A stretch of DNA of 64,000 bases from Candidatus Nitrososphaera gargensis Ga9.2 (GCF_000303155.1 NC_018719.1:2108001-2172000); one strand, 5' to 3'. Counted from the first letter of the stretch, positions 52,760 through 61,524 are shown. The notes: generated by a model from the letters alone, not told the origin. Translations and numbers: made by a program.

Positions 52760-54061
52760 ATGAGGCAGGCCATTGTGCTTGGAATCGTCGGTATTTTCCT
52801 GTCTTCACTATTTATCATGTCACAAACTGCAAGATATCAGGCTCATGCGACAACAGGTCTGAATCTAGGTACTCCGTCTTTGCTAAACACAAATGGAGAT
52901 GTCCTCGACACCGCTGGCATCAGGTCACAAGTCATGTTGTCTACCACGATCTCTAATCCACAAAGTGCAAGACAACCTTTCATCACACTATTCGAAGTAC
53001 GAGATAGTAATCAGGTAACGGTATTCCTATCGTGGGTATCTGGCACCATTCCTCCCGGAGAGCAATTTGACTTGGGAGTAATGTGGCAGCCTCAAACAAC
53101 TGGAAGTTACAATGTAAGAACGTATGCTGTAACTGATCTGAAGAATCCTCAAATCCTTTCAGCTGCCAAAACAGCCACAGTCTCAGTGGGCCAAACATCA
53201 GTTGTTGCCCAAACACAGCCTACGCCAAGTCAATCGTCAGGGAACCAGAACAACAGCAACGAACCCAAAGGATCGCTTGTTGCAGGCATTTCTGAGTTTT
53301 CAGTCCAAGGCGATGGTAAGGAGAATGGGAGCTACACAATCGTATTCAGTCTATTTGATGCAGGTAAACGAGAGATTTCTTCCGATGGCAAGGTTTCTTT
53401 TTCAATCACAGATGGTATGAATAGACAGCTCTACAACAAGAGCTTCTCAGTAACCAGCTCGCAATTTTCAACTTGGCACTATACCTTCACAGGTGCTGAA
53501 TTTTTGGGATATGGATGGACAATCCCTACAAGTGAAATTCAGAAAGGTATTACTTCAACTGGCACTGCCAAGATTGTGTTCACTGACCCCGCCGGAATTT
53601 CATTTACATCTACTACGTCACTTGTAAGTATTCCTGCACTATCACAAGAAGAGGCAAAGCAGAAGCTTGATGAAATATTTACACAAACTGCTACTATCGT
53701 CAATGACAAGCGGCAGAATGGAAATATTGAAGTGACCTTGGTCAAGTATGGAATGTTCACCCATCCTCAATTTACTACTTATGGAGACGTAGTAAATGAG
53801 TTTAGAGTAGATTTGATAGTCAGAAATATTGGCACCACCGACGAATATCCACCTGACCAGTTTGTGATCATCGATAAACAGGGAATCCAACACGACAAAA
53901 GCTATGGTGGCACCTTGCCATTTTCCGAGCTTCTGGCAGGCTCGACCGTTCAAGGGTCTGTTCTTTTCGACAGTATTACGAATGAAATGGATGTCTCGAC
54001 CTTTGTCGCAAAGAAATATTCATATCCACAAGACTACATTTGGACATATTACCTATCCTGA
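52760..54061 (+). CDS. Secreted Ig-like-fold surface protein
   Basis: This 433-residue protein has a signal peptide (IVLGIVGIFLSSLFIMSQTA) followed by a CARDB/Ig-like domain (SQVMLSTTISNPQSARQPFI), a Ser/Thr/Gln/Asn-rich linker (about 150-170), a second beta domain, and a C-terminal domain resembling DUF4352 (EFRVDLIVRNIGTTDEYPPD). No membrane anchor is seen at the C-terminus. It is likely displayed outside the cell or released. A poly-C stretch follows its stop. Confidence 0.65.
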   Translation: MRQAIVLGIVGIFLSSLFIMSQTARYQAHATTGLNLGTPSLLNTNGDVLDTAGIRSQVMLSTTISNPQSARQPFITLFEVRDSNQVTVFLSWVSGTIPPGEQFDLGVMWQPQTTGSYNVRTYAVTDLKNPQILSAAKTATVSVGQTSVVAQTQPTPSQSSGNQNNSNEPKGSLVAGISEFSVQGDGKENGSYTIVFSLFDAGKREISSDGKVSFSITDGMNRQLYNKSFSVTSSQFSTWHYTFTGAEFLGYGWTIPTSEIQKGITSTGTAKIVFTDPAGISFTSTTSLVSIPALSQEEAKQKLDEIFTQTATIVNDKRQNGNIEVTLVKYGMFTHPQFTTYGDVVNEFRVDLIVRNIGTTDEYPPDQFVIIDKQGIQHDKSYGGTLPFSELLAGSTVQGSVLFDSITNEMDVSTFVAKKYSYPQDYIWTYYLS

Positions 54062-54087
54062 ATTGTGACGCCCCCTCCCCCCAAAGT

Positions 54088-54122
54088 GCCAGCTATGTTT
54101 TATAATTTGTTTCAGAGCTGGC
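54088..54122. promoter_or_regulatory. TATA box bracketed by an inverted repeat
   Basis: GCCAGCT (54088-54094) and AGCTGGC (54116-54122) flank TTTATAATT (about 54098-54106), which lies about 25 nt before the ATG at 54126. A 7-bp inverted repeat that straddles the TATA box and reaches the start codon is well placed for a repressor of the polymerase operon. No such protein can be named. Confidence 0.5.
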
Positions 54123-54125
54123 GGT

Positions 54126-54998
54126 ATGGGGAACTGGAACAACATTACACAACATGTTGTCCAATATTTCTGCACCAAATGCAATACCCTGCTAAGGGAA
54201 ATTTCGTCATCTATCGAGTATGTACCTAGTGGTTCTGAACAGTGCCCATACTGCTCAAATCTTCTTTCAGAATCATTGAAAATAAGAAGAAAAAAGTCAG
54301 ATAAAGCAAAGCTCCCAAAGTTGCAAACAGCCTATGATTTGACAGCAAAACTCACCTTTGATATTCAAGACATTGATAATTCGATGGCCCTCTCAACAGA
54401 AGATAGGGCTTGCATAATTGGCAGTCGTAGGTATGCGAACTTGCTTGTTACAAGGCTTTGGGTTCGAGCATTAATGTCACAACGATATGGCGGCCTAGCA
54501 TCTAAAAGCGTACTATGCATTGATGCAGGGAATAGTACTAACCTGTACCAGTGTGTTAATTTCGCACGCCAGTACGGCATGGACATAAGAACTGTTCTTA
54601 GAAGGATAATTATTAGTAGGGCTTTCACAATCTACCAATTAGCAGGCTTAGTAATACGCAAGCTGCCAGAAGTGATCCATCAATTCAGTACAAAGATAGT
54701 GGTCATTTCTGACTTGCTGAACATGTTCCTGGATGATCCACAAATTAGGTACCGTGAGGCTCAATACCTGCTAAATCAGATTATGAATGCACTTTGGAAA
54801 TTGCCAAGAGATATTCTAGTCATAGTATCGATGTACAATTCAGCAAGCAAGTATGACAAGTTGATTCTTCCTAATTTCAGCAAACAAATCGAGTTGTCAG
54901 AAAGTGATCCTCTTCAGATTAGGCTGCTTCAGAACAAGCGTACCTTATCTGAATTTACAATGCCTGAGAATGCCTTGCGAATAGTTTCTGCTAGGTGA
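54126..54998 (+). CDS. Zinc-ribbon RadA-like protein without P-loop
   Basis: This 290-residue protein has an N-terminal zinc ribbon (C16-x2-C19, C40-x2-C43). A RecA/RadA-type core follows: SKSVLCIDAGNSTNLYQCVN, then QYGMDIRTVLRRIIISRAFT and TKIVVISDLLNMFLDD. This text follows archaeal RadA strands and the RIIVSRAFT helix closely. The region where Walker A should be (IIGSRRYANLLVTRLWVRAL) lacks G-x4-GK[ST], so ATP hydrolysis is unlikely. It is the first gene of a four-gene overlapping operon ending in a DNA polymerase. A structural or recruiting role like that of bacterial ImuA is inferred by analogy. Confidence 0.75.
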   Translation: MGNWNNITQHVVQYFCTKCNTLLREISSSIEYVPSGSEQCPYCSNLLSESLKIRRKKSDKAKLPKLQTAYDLTAKLTFDIQDIDNSMALSTEDRACIIGSRRYANLLVTRLWVRALMSQRYGGLASKSVLCIDAGNSTNLYQCVNFARQYGMDIRTVLRRIIISRAFTIYQLAGLVIRKLPEVIHQFSTKIVVISDLLNMFLDDPQIRYREAQYLLNQIMNALWKLPRDILVIVSMYNSASKYDKLILPNFSKQIELSESDPLQIRLLQNKRTLSEFTMPENALRIVSAR

Positions 54999-55282
54999 AG
55001 GCTTTGGGTAGAACAATACCGTCTTTTACAATGGCGTTAATGGAAGAAGAATCTGAGTGGAAGGGGTTTCGTAAATGCCTTGAAAGAAAGGAACGAAAGA
55101 TACTCGATGGCATGTTTGACAAGTCAAGGCTCTATATTCCATCTTGTATGTATTCTGCGAATCCTATTGTAATTTATCCTATCTTTCTTTCAATGCTTCT
55201 GCATCACTATAGGGAGCTGTCTGAGATAGTCAATCGAGTTGAACAGTTGACAGGAGAGAGGTATGACACTATTCCCAAATGA
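54995..55282 (+). CDS. Small helical protein A of the polymerase operon
   Basis: This 95-residue protein starts with GTG at 54995, overlapping the previous stop by 4 nt. It is predicted all-helical: WKGFRKCLERKERKILDGMF, then PIFLSMLLHHYRELSEIVNR. Its pattern (W-x2-F, ER-x4-D-x-M, a Y, F-x-x-MLL, then an amphipathic helix) repeats in the next gene, so the two look like paralogues. No family name is recognised. Confidence 0.65.
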   Translation: MKALGRTIPSFTMALMEEESEWKGFRKCLERKERKILDGMFDKSRLYIPSCMYSANPIVIYPIFLSMLLHHYRELSEIVNRVEQLTGERYDTIPK

Positions 55283-55529
55283 TGATATTATCACTCAAAT
55301 CATAGGCTCTTGGCAGAGCTATGCAGATGTACTGAATGCAGAAGATAGAATCGCATTTGATAACATGATGAAAAAATGCTACAAGTACTCACGATCAATC
55401 GAAGCCAAGGCAAAGCCATTTGAAAATGAAGCCTTGTTCATGGCTATGCTGCTTGAACAGGAGAAGATCATCCTGTGGCTGCTTGCCAAGATAGAGAAGC
55501 TTGAGAAAGGAAAAGTTGAGAAGCCTTGA
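55263..55529 (+). CDS. Small helical protein B of the polymerase operon
   Basis: This 88-residue protein has its start overlapping protein A by 20 nt and its stop overlapping the polymerase start by 4 nt. The helical text IIGSWQSYADVLNAEDRIAF and ALFMAMLLEQEKIILWLLAK parallels protein A. The last helix (LAKIEKLEKGKVEKP) could be a coiled coil. It is probably an accessory subunit of the polymerase, by context. Confidence 0.65.
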   Translation: MTLFPNDDIITQIIGSWQSYADVLNAEDRIAFDNMMKKCYKYSRSIEAKAKPFENEALFMAMLLEQEKIILWLLAKIEKLEKGKVEKP

Positions 55530-57787
55530 CTGTCTCAGGCTGGCTATTCGATTCCTACACTCTAGGAGACAGAATGATCTTTTGGATATTAACAGAGAGC
55601 GGCAGAGCTATAAAACTTGAAGATCAATGGACTCATTCGTTCTACGTTGCATCAGATAACTTGAAGGGTATTGCTAAGAACAAAGAATTAGCGGGATTCA
55701 TCAAGGGAATAGAAATCACTTCTAAATATGAAAGATTAACAGATCGTGTCAAGTCAGAACTGCTGAAGATAACCCTTGCAGATTCAAGGAAGGCAGAAAT
55801 GCTTGCTAATCGAATCTGGCAGTCGGGTGATTATGGACAATTCCGTTTGTACAATGTAGATTTGCTTCCTGCTCAATCCTATTTTTACGAACACGATCTA
55901 TTCCCACTGGCTTTCTGCAAAGTGAAGCCCTTACGATCAAGACTGCAATGGGAAGTACAAGACGATGTATGGTTAACAGATTATCGATTACCTGATTTCA
56001 GAACAATACGACTTGATATTAAACTACAGAGAGAAGGCAGACTGCCTAGCTTCACAGACAGAATAAAGTCTGTCTCAATCAAGAAGAATGACGATGATAC
56101 TACTATTGATATTGAAAAACAATCTGAAGCAGAAATTATTCAGGAACTAATATCAACAGTTACAGAGCTTGATCCTGATTTTGTACTCCTGCATGACGGA
56201 GATGCTTTCGTCTTTCCTTACCTAATCCGGAGAGCTGAAATGAATGGCATTGATCTGTTACTGAATAGAGAAAAGCTCAAGGTTTCAATGCCCTCCTATG
56301 AAGGAACTTCGTACGTGTCATATGGCAAGATACATTTCAAGCCTGCGACTGTGCCCTTGTTAGGCAGGATACATCTTGACTTTTCAAACTCATTTGTCTA
56401 CGATGAATCAGGAATGCAGGGATTCTTTGAAGTGGCTAGAATTTGCAGAATGCCGCTACATACTGCCTTTAGGGCCTCTATAGGCAAGTGTCTTAGTAGC
56501 TTGCAATTCTACCATGCTATAAAGAATGACCGCCTTGTACCTTGGAAGCCTGATGAAGCAGAGCACTTCAAGACTCTGGAAGAGTTGCTTCTAGCTGATA
56601 GGGGCGGCCTGATTCTAGTACCAATGATAGGTGTCCATGAGAAGGTTGCAGAGTTTGACTTTGTTTCGTTGTATCCAAACATCATGTACAAGAAGAATGT
56701 CTCGGCAGAAACAATATCCTGCAATTGCTGTATCGACTCAGATAGGAGAGTACCAGAGCTCAACTTCAATACCTGCAAGCAAAGAACAGGGATCGTTCCT
56801 ACTGCCTTAGAGATAGTAATCAAAAAGCGTTCTAAATACAAGCAACTAAAGAAGGCGGCCAAAGATAGCAAGTCAAAAGCAATCTACGATTCTAGACAGA
56901 ACGCATTGAAATGGATTAATGTCACAAGCTTTGGCTACCTTGGATTTAACAATGCGAAGTTCGGTAGAATAGATTCCCATCAGGCTGTATGTGCTTATGA
57001 CCGTCAGACTCTTTTGAGGGCTGTAAAGGTAGCTGAAAAACAAGGCTTTCGTGTTCTGCATGGCATAGTTGATTCACTGTGGGTTCAGAAGAGAGATGCT
57101 AGCGATGATGACTACCTAAAGCTGAAGCAGGATATTGAAGATGCAACAGGCTTTGAGATCAGTTTTGAAGGTGAATACAATTGGGTGGTATTCTTGCCAT
57201 CCAAGAGAAATGAAAAGCTGCCTGTACCAAACAGATACTTTGGAGTGTTCACTGATGGCTCTATCAAAGTAAGAGGTCTTGAAGCAAGAAGGCACGATAC
57301 GCCGCCGTTGTTTTCAAAGTTTCAACAAGAAGCATTGAAGATAATGGCAAAAGGAAAAACTATTCATGAAGTAAAGGCTCTCATGCCTGAAGTTAAAAAC
57401 TTGTTTAACCAGTATGTCCTGAGATTGAAGGAGGGGAGGGTACTACTTGAAGAACTGATGTTTACGAAACAACTTTCAAAAGATTCCGATCAATTTGAGA
57501 ATAGGAACACTGCTGAAATTAGCTCCATCCATCAACTGTCTGAAGAAGGTAAACCCTTGAAGGCAGGTCAAGTATTGCGCTACATCGTAACAGATTATTA
57601 TCAAAAGAAATCAAAGCAGAGAACTGTTCCTGAAGAGCTGATTGATGGAAGGACAACCTATGATGCAAAGCGGTACGTGGAGCTATTAGCAGAAACTTGT
57701 AATTCTATTACTGAACCATTTGGATATGAACTGCAAATAAACGAAGAAGGACAGGACTTGATGGGCTTCCCTTATAGTTCTATCTAG
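55526..57787 (+). CDS. B-family DNA polymerase with degenerate exonuclease
   Basis: This is a 753-residue polymerase. Palm motif A is FDFVSLYPN with D378. Motif B is LKWINVTSFGYLGF with K462 but V and T where N and S are usual. Motif C is HGIVDSLW, with D516 kept and the first aspartate of DTD replaced by I514. The two metal-binding aspartates are thus kept. Exonuclease motifs have decayed: Exo I reads LDIKL (D164, but K166 for E), Exo II has V229 for D, and Exo III is not found. It should copy DNA without proofreading. It is the last gene of the overlapping operon. Confidence 0.88.
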   Translation: MTVSGWLFDSYTLGDRMIFWILTESGRAIKLEDQWTHSFYVASDNLKGIAKNKELAGFIKGIEITSKYERLTDRVKSELLKITLADSRKAEMLANRIWQSGDYGQFRLYNVDLLPAQSYFYEHDLFPLAFCKVKPLRSRLQWEVQDDVWLTDYRLPDFRTIRLDIKLQREGRLPSFTDRIKSVSIKKNDDDTTIDIEKQSEAEIIQELISTVTELDPDFVLLHDGDAFVFPYLIRRAEMNGIDLLLNREKLKVSMPSYEGTSYVSYGKIHFKPATVPLLGRIHLDFSNSFVYDESGMQGFFEVARICRMPLHTAFRASIGKCLSSLQFYHAIKNDRLVPWKPDEAEHFKTLEELLLADRGGLILVPMIGVHEKVAEFDFVSLYPNIMYKKNVSAETISCNCCIDSDRRVPELNFNTCKQRTGIVPTALEIVIKKRSKYKQLKKAAKDSKSKAIYDSRQNALKWINVTSFGYLGFNNAKFGRIDSHQAVCAYDRQTLLRAVKVAEKQGFRVLHGIVDSLWVQKRDASDDDYLKLKQDIEDATGFEISFEGEYNWVVFLPSKRNEKLPVPNRYFGVFTDGSIKVRGLEARRHDTPPLFSKFQQEALKIMAKGKTIHEVKALMPEVKNLFNQYVLRLKEGRVLLEELMFTKQLSKDSDQFENRNTAEISSIHQLSEEGKPLKAGQVLRYIVTDYYQKKSKQRTVPEELIDGRTTYDAKRYVELLAETCNSITEPFGYELQINEEGQDLMGFPYSSI

Positions 57788-58018
57788 CCAATAAATTCAA
57801 TTTCACATCCATGCCCTTTGAATGGCATCTCATGTAATTACTTGAGAGTAAGAAAGATTCCATGTTAATCATTAGGTTCTCATTGCTTTGTCCAACCACA
57901 GGAGCAGCGAAGAATGTAGCCAATAACGGCAAGAGAGGAAGTGGAATAAAAAGCCATTGTAGTATACATACTACGCCAATTGTCGCACATATTCATAGTA
58001 CTATAATTGATGAACGCT

Positions 58019-58198
58019 ATGCACACAGACACAATCAACTTAGTGAGACTAAAGCAATTGGCGATAAAGTATCTTGATCAGGATTCTGCCTTTCGCCATC
58101 TCTTGCTTGCCGAACCTGATGAAGTTCCGTTTCAAGAAGGGGTTATCAAATTAATGGTGTATTCAAGACTTTTTGAGTTTGAGTTAAAGAAAATGTAA
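58019..58198 (+). CDS. Small hypothetical protein
   Basis: This 59-residue protein from ATG 58019 reads LVRLKQLAIKYLDQDSAFRH, then EVPFQEGVIKLMVYSRLFEF, helical and coding-like. No family is recognised. The stretch 57788-58018 before it shows no gene. It precedes the restriction-enzyme gene by 67 nt on the same strand. Confidence 0.5.
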   Translation: MHTDTINLVRLKQLAIKYLDQDSAFRHLLLAEPDEVPFQEGVIKLMVYSRLFEFELKKM

Positions 58199-58265
58199 AT
58201 ACTGATTCTGAATCTGTTGGTCGAGCCTCGTCGCCCATGACAGTGAGAATCAGAATGTTTTTCTA

Positions 58266-59060
58266 GTGGACTTGTCAGCTTCTTGGGAGCATACCTTGAC
58301 ATTGTTAGAGCTGACGGAAAGCGAAATCGCAGCTTTTCTCGATCCTGCATTGAAATCGATTCCGCCACCTATCAAGATATTGCAAGAATCAATCGATAGC
58401 CTCCCATTCAAAAAGCTAGAACCTGAATATGTCAAGAACCACTTCTCTGAAGTTATGGAGCTTGTAACAGATAACGCCTTTGCCAAATTCAAGGTGTATC
58501 AACGAATGGCTTCGAGGCCAGTGATTCAGAAGTTCATGGAGAAGTATGGGCCTGAGATAGAAGCGAACACCAAGAATCAAAAGGAGTTTGTTTCAGAGCT
58601 CTTAGACATATTCATGCCTGTTGCTGTGTCCTTTGAATTTAGGACAAGTCAAATGAGAAAGTCCAGAGCTGGCACTACGTTTGAACATATCACAGTATTC
58701 CTATTGCAAAAATGCGGTATCAAATGTGAGAGGACCGCCAAGAGTGTACGTAAGAAAATGAACAGAATGGACATTGTTATTCCAAATCAGGAAGTGGCAT
58801 TAAAGAAACCCGATCAGGCAAAGTTCCTTTCATGCAAGCACACGTTGAGAGAGAGATGGAAGCAAGCTTTACCAGAGAAGAATAGGAATTGGGTAATGTA
58901 CCTTATCACTATGGATGATGATATTCCAGATCAGAAGGCTAAAGAAATCAATGATCACAATCTAATCGTATATGTCAAGGATCAGGTTAAGGCCAAGAGC
59001 TATCTTGCAAAGAAGGATTGGATTAGAAAGTTATCCGACCTTCCTAAAGACTTGAGGTAA
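58266..59060 (+). CDS. Type II restriction endonuclease, PD-(D/E)xK fold
   Basis: This 264-residue protein starts with GTG 58266. The nuclease core lies in the second half: RAGTTFEHITVFLLQKCGIK, the aspartate in NRMDIVIPN, and FLSCKHTLRERWKQALPEKN with the catalytic lysine. The CKHTLRERWKQ block is characteristic of several type II enzymes (EcoRII-C-like group, from memory). The N-terminal half is helical. It is convergent with a DNA methyltransferase 3 nt away, so the pair forms a restriction-modification system. The recognition site cannot be told. Confidence 0.78.
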   Translation: MDLSASWEHTLTLLELTESEIAAFLDPALKSIPPPIKILQESIDSLPFKKLEPEYVKNHFSEVMELVTDNAFAKFKVYQRMASRPVIQKFMEKYGPEIEANTKNQKEFVSELLDIFMPVAVSFEFRTSQMRKSRAGTTFEHITVFLLQKCGIKCERTAKSVRKKMNRMDIVIPNQEVALKKPDQAKFLSCKHTLRERWKQALPEKNRNWVMYLITMDDDIPDQKAKEINDHNLIVYVKDQVKAKSYLAKKDWIRKLSDLPKDLR

Positions 59061-59063
59061 TAA

Positions 59064-60347
59064 TTAGTATTTCCACACAACTATATTTTCCTTTGAAATT
59101 GTTTCGCCTTTGAGAGCTATTTCATTCTCTGGAGCATTTTGCAAAGGCATTGTCTTGTTTGGAATTTCTCGGTGGTATGTGTCATAATACTTGAACCCAT
59201 GCTTGTGACCAAGTTCAATCATAATCTGATCCGCAGGTACTACCATGCGCTTTACAGTCCTATTGCCTAGAACAAAGCAGATCGTACTCTTCCTTTTCTT
59301 CATGACCTTTGCAATCTGAGCAAAGCAGGTATCAATATCTTTGAAGAAGGCATAGGTTTCTCTGGCCCTATATTCGTCTGCATCTGCTATCATGTGCAGA
59401 GTATGAGTTAATGCGGGACTTTCCAAATCTTCTACTTCATCAAAGAGCTTTCCGCCAAGGGCAATCCTGTCTACTTTCCAGACTTCCTCTTCATCAAAGT
59501 CCAGCCATGCAGAAGAGTATCGAGAGAACTGCCCATAGGCGACAGTGGTATGGGAATCACCATAGGGTGGAGAGGTAATCAGAAGAGTAGCACAATTTTC
59601 ATACAGATTCCTTGGATCAAGCTCAAGTAACTTCCTTGTATCACCTTTTACTACAATCGATTTAACAGACTTGTCAACAGCCTTGTAGAACTTGTCCATT
59701 CTCTGAATGTTGTTGTTGGTTACTTCCGAGAATGCAAGTAGTGGTTTTGGATCATGGAGCTTTAACTTGTCTGGCGGCAGTCGATATAACTTAAATTCTC
59801 CTGATCGAATGTTGCTAACCTTCCTGACTGTTACTGAAAAGCAAACTTTGAAAAAGTCCTGTACATCCTTATTCTCTATTTTGTTAATGTGGTGCTTGAT
59901 GATCGCAAGGCCATTAATTGCCTGTGGCTTGAACCAGTATTCAAGGTTCTTTATTGTTGGAACTTCGACTGGCTTCTCCTTGGAAATATCTCCTTCAATC
60001 TTTTGACGCAGACTGCTCCATTCCCTTTCAAGTACTTCCTTTTTGATTGGAGTAGTCTTTACTTTTGAGATAAGAACCGCAAGAGGATTGGCATCAACTC
60101 CCACTGATTTTATTCCTTTTAGTTTGGCTTCTACCAGGACTGTACCCGATCCACAAAAGGGATCAATACACAAGTCGTCAGACTCAGACTTCGCAAACTT
60201 GGTAATTAGTTTCTCTGTGACTTGCGGAATCATTCGGGCAGGATAAGTATGCAGGCCATGAGTCATTCGCCTTGTATCGGCATCTGCAAATGTCCAGTCG
60301 TCCTTGATTTCCCTTTTCCTTTCTGGGCCTTCAAAGGTCGATTGCAT
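59064..60347 (-). CDS. DNA methyltransferase of the restriction-modification pair
   Basis: This 427-residue amino-methyltransferase (N4-cytosine or N6-adenine type) has the order motif I CIDPFCGSGTVLVEA (near residue 63), then motif IV TSPPYGDSHTTVAYGQFSR (near 260). The catalytic block is SPPY. The early MTHGLHTYPARMIPQV is typical of enzymes that scan for double-stranded sites. ATG 60347 is preferred to the TTG at 60350. It protects host DNA from the convergent endonuclease. Confidence 0.88.
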   Translation of the reverse strand: MQSTFEGPERKREIKDDWTFADADTRRMTHGLHTYPARMIPQVTEKLITKFAKSESDDLCIDPFCGSGTVLVEAKLKGIKSVGVDANPLAVLISKVKTTPIKKEVLEREWSSLRQKIEGDISKEKPVEVPTIKNLEYWFKPQAINGLAIIKHHINKIENKDVQDFFKVCFSVTVRKVSNIRSGEFKLYRLPPDKLKLHDPKPLLAFSEVTNNNIQRMDKFYKAVDKSVKSIVVKGDTRKLLELDPRNLYENCATLLITSPPYGDSHTTVAYGQFSRYSSAWLDFDEEEVWKVDRIALGGKLFDEVEDLESPALTHTLHMIADADEYRARETYAFFKDIDTCFAQIAKVMKKRKSTICFVLGNRTVKRMVVPADQIMIELGHKHGFKYYDTYHREIPNKTMPLQNAPENEIALKGETISKENIVVWKY

Positions 60348-60592
60348 CAAATGTCAGCTCCGTTAGAAAGGGCGATGACGTTGTGACAGTCTAACTCCAA
60401 GCTCAAGTCAGACCAATTCTTCACGTATGAAGCAGAACTTACACCATCTATTAAAGTAATCGAAGCTTTTCCGTCTGCTCTGCGATTGAAGGAGACCGAT
60501 TCAGGTAATATGAGCCTGTTAAGACTCGGCTGAACCTCGCCTTCGTATTATGGCATAATACTTAAGAGCAGACAGGCTTTCAGATTTCACCA

Positions 60593-61033
60593 TTGGAAGG
60601 ACCTTCTGATAATGAAAGAATCAATAAGGCTCTACGATACATAGAGCGAAAGCGGAAGGCAATTCAAGAGCTACGCAATCTCATTTCATCATCAAAGGAC
60701 AAGAATAAAGATAACATTCCTGTCGAAGTAAAACAAAAGGTTGATGAAATCTTTGGTTGCCTAAGCGCCGTCGAGCTTCTAGTAGGCGGCAAAATGGGCA
60801 GGAAGATACACCAAGAGACTGAGAGGTTAGTTGAGCAATGGATGTGGCTACAAAAAGCTGTACTGGTATTCCATCTCGGGCTTGACAGGCTTCAACTTAC
60901 TGAAATGTGGCTAACAAACCTGAGCACCTTGAGGATAGGTTTTGATAAGAAGGGGAGGAACTGGACTGTTAATTGGAAGGTCAACCCCTTTACCAATCAA
61001 TATGAGGGCAGTTTTTCAACCGGGCCTTCCTGA
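60593..61033 (+). CDS. Hypothetical helical protein
   Basis: This 146-residue protein starts with TTG 60593. The first two thirds are charged and helical (INKALRYIERKRKAIQELRN, KQKVDEIFGCLSAVELLVGG), and the end is beta-like. No family is recognised. It stands alone between the methyltransferase and the recombinase operon. The plus-strand frame at 61048-61272 overlaps the recombinase partner gene and is not supported. Confidence 0.5.
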   Translation: MEGPSDNERINKALRYIERKRKAIQELRNLISSSKDKNKDNIPVEVKQKVDEIFGCLSAVELLVGGKMGRKIHQETERLVEQWMWLQKAVLVFHLGLDRLQLTEMWLTNLSTLRIGFDKKGRNWTVNWKVNPFTNQYEGSFSTGPS

Positions 61034-61223
61034 CCTTGTAGTTATTCATGGAATTGTTACAACCTTCAATTGTAGAAAGCGCTCCTGTAGTTCATCAGGC
61101 ACAATCAGTACTTCTTGAATGTCGTATAGTCATTCCACAGATGCATCAGAATATCTTCCTCCTTGACAAAGCCAAGCATTTGCATGTAATAATATCAAAA
61201 CTGGCTTTCAGTAAATTGAGCCT

Positions 61224-61523
61224 TCAGAATGTTTGTTCTTCCGCCTGCACTAATACCCTGAAGAGCTTCTGAACGCAATTACTACATACTGTGGTTCTGG
61301 CTGTTGTTTTCTCCCCTGCTATCTTGTAGTCTATGGCTGCTCGGTCATTCTCTTGATTGTGACAGAAGGTACAAGGATCGCCTGAACGCATAACACGGAC
61401 AAGATTGGCATAGTCTGGTTTGGCGCATTTGTGCTTTTTCTTTGTTTGAACTTCACACCATTCGCCAGTTAGCTCGTTGTAATAGATAAGAGCTGATTGG
61501 CAGAATTTACAGGGAAAAGACAA
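61224..61523 (-). CDS. Multi-CxxC zinc protein downstream of the recombinase
   Basis: This 99-residue protein starts with TTG 61523, one base after the recombinase stop, so it is co-transcribed. It has CKFCQS at the start, then DPCTFCHNQ and TVCSNCVQK, with further C and H residues (HKCAKPD), enough for two zinc sites. It may be a DNA-binding partner or regulator of the recombinase. Confidence 0.6.
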   Translation of the reverse strand: MSFPCKFCQSALIYYNELTGEWCEVQTKKKHKCAKPDYANLVRVMRSGDPCTFCHNQENDRAAIDYKIAGEKTTARTTVCSNCVQKLFRVLVQAEEQTF

Positions 61524-61524
61524 G

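Noticed and set aside
58266-60347. Reading the restriction-modification pair as a type I or BREX system.
   Set aside because: There is no specificity subunit, helicase or other BREX gene; a convergent nuclease and methyltransferase fit type II.
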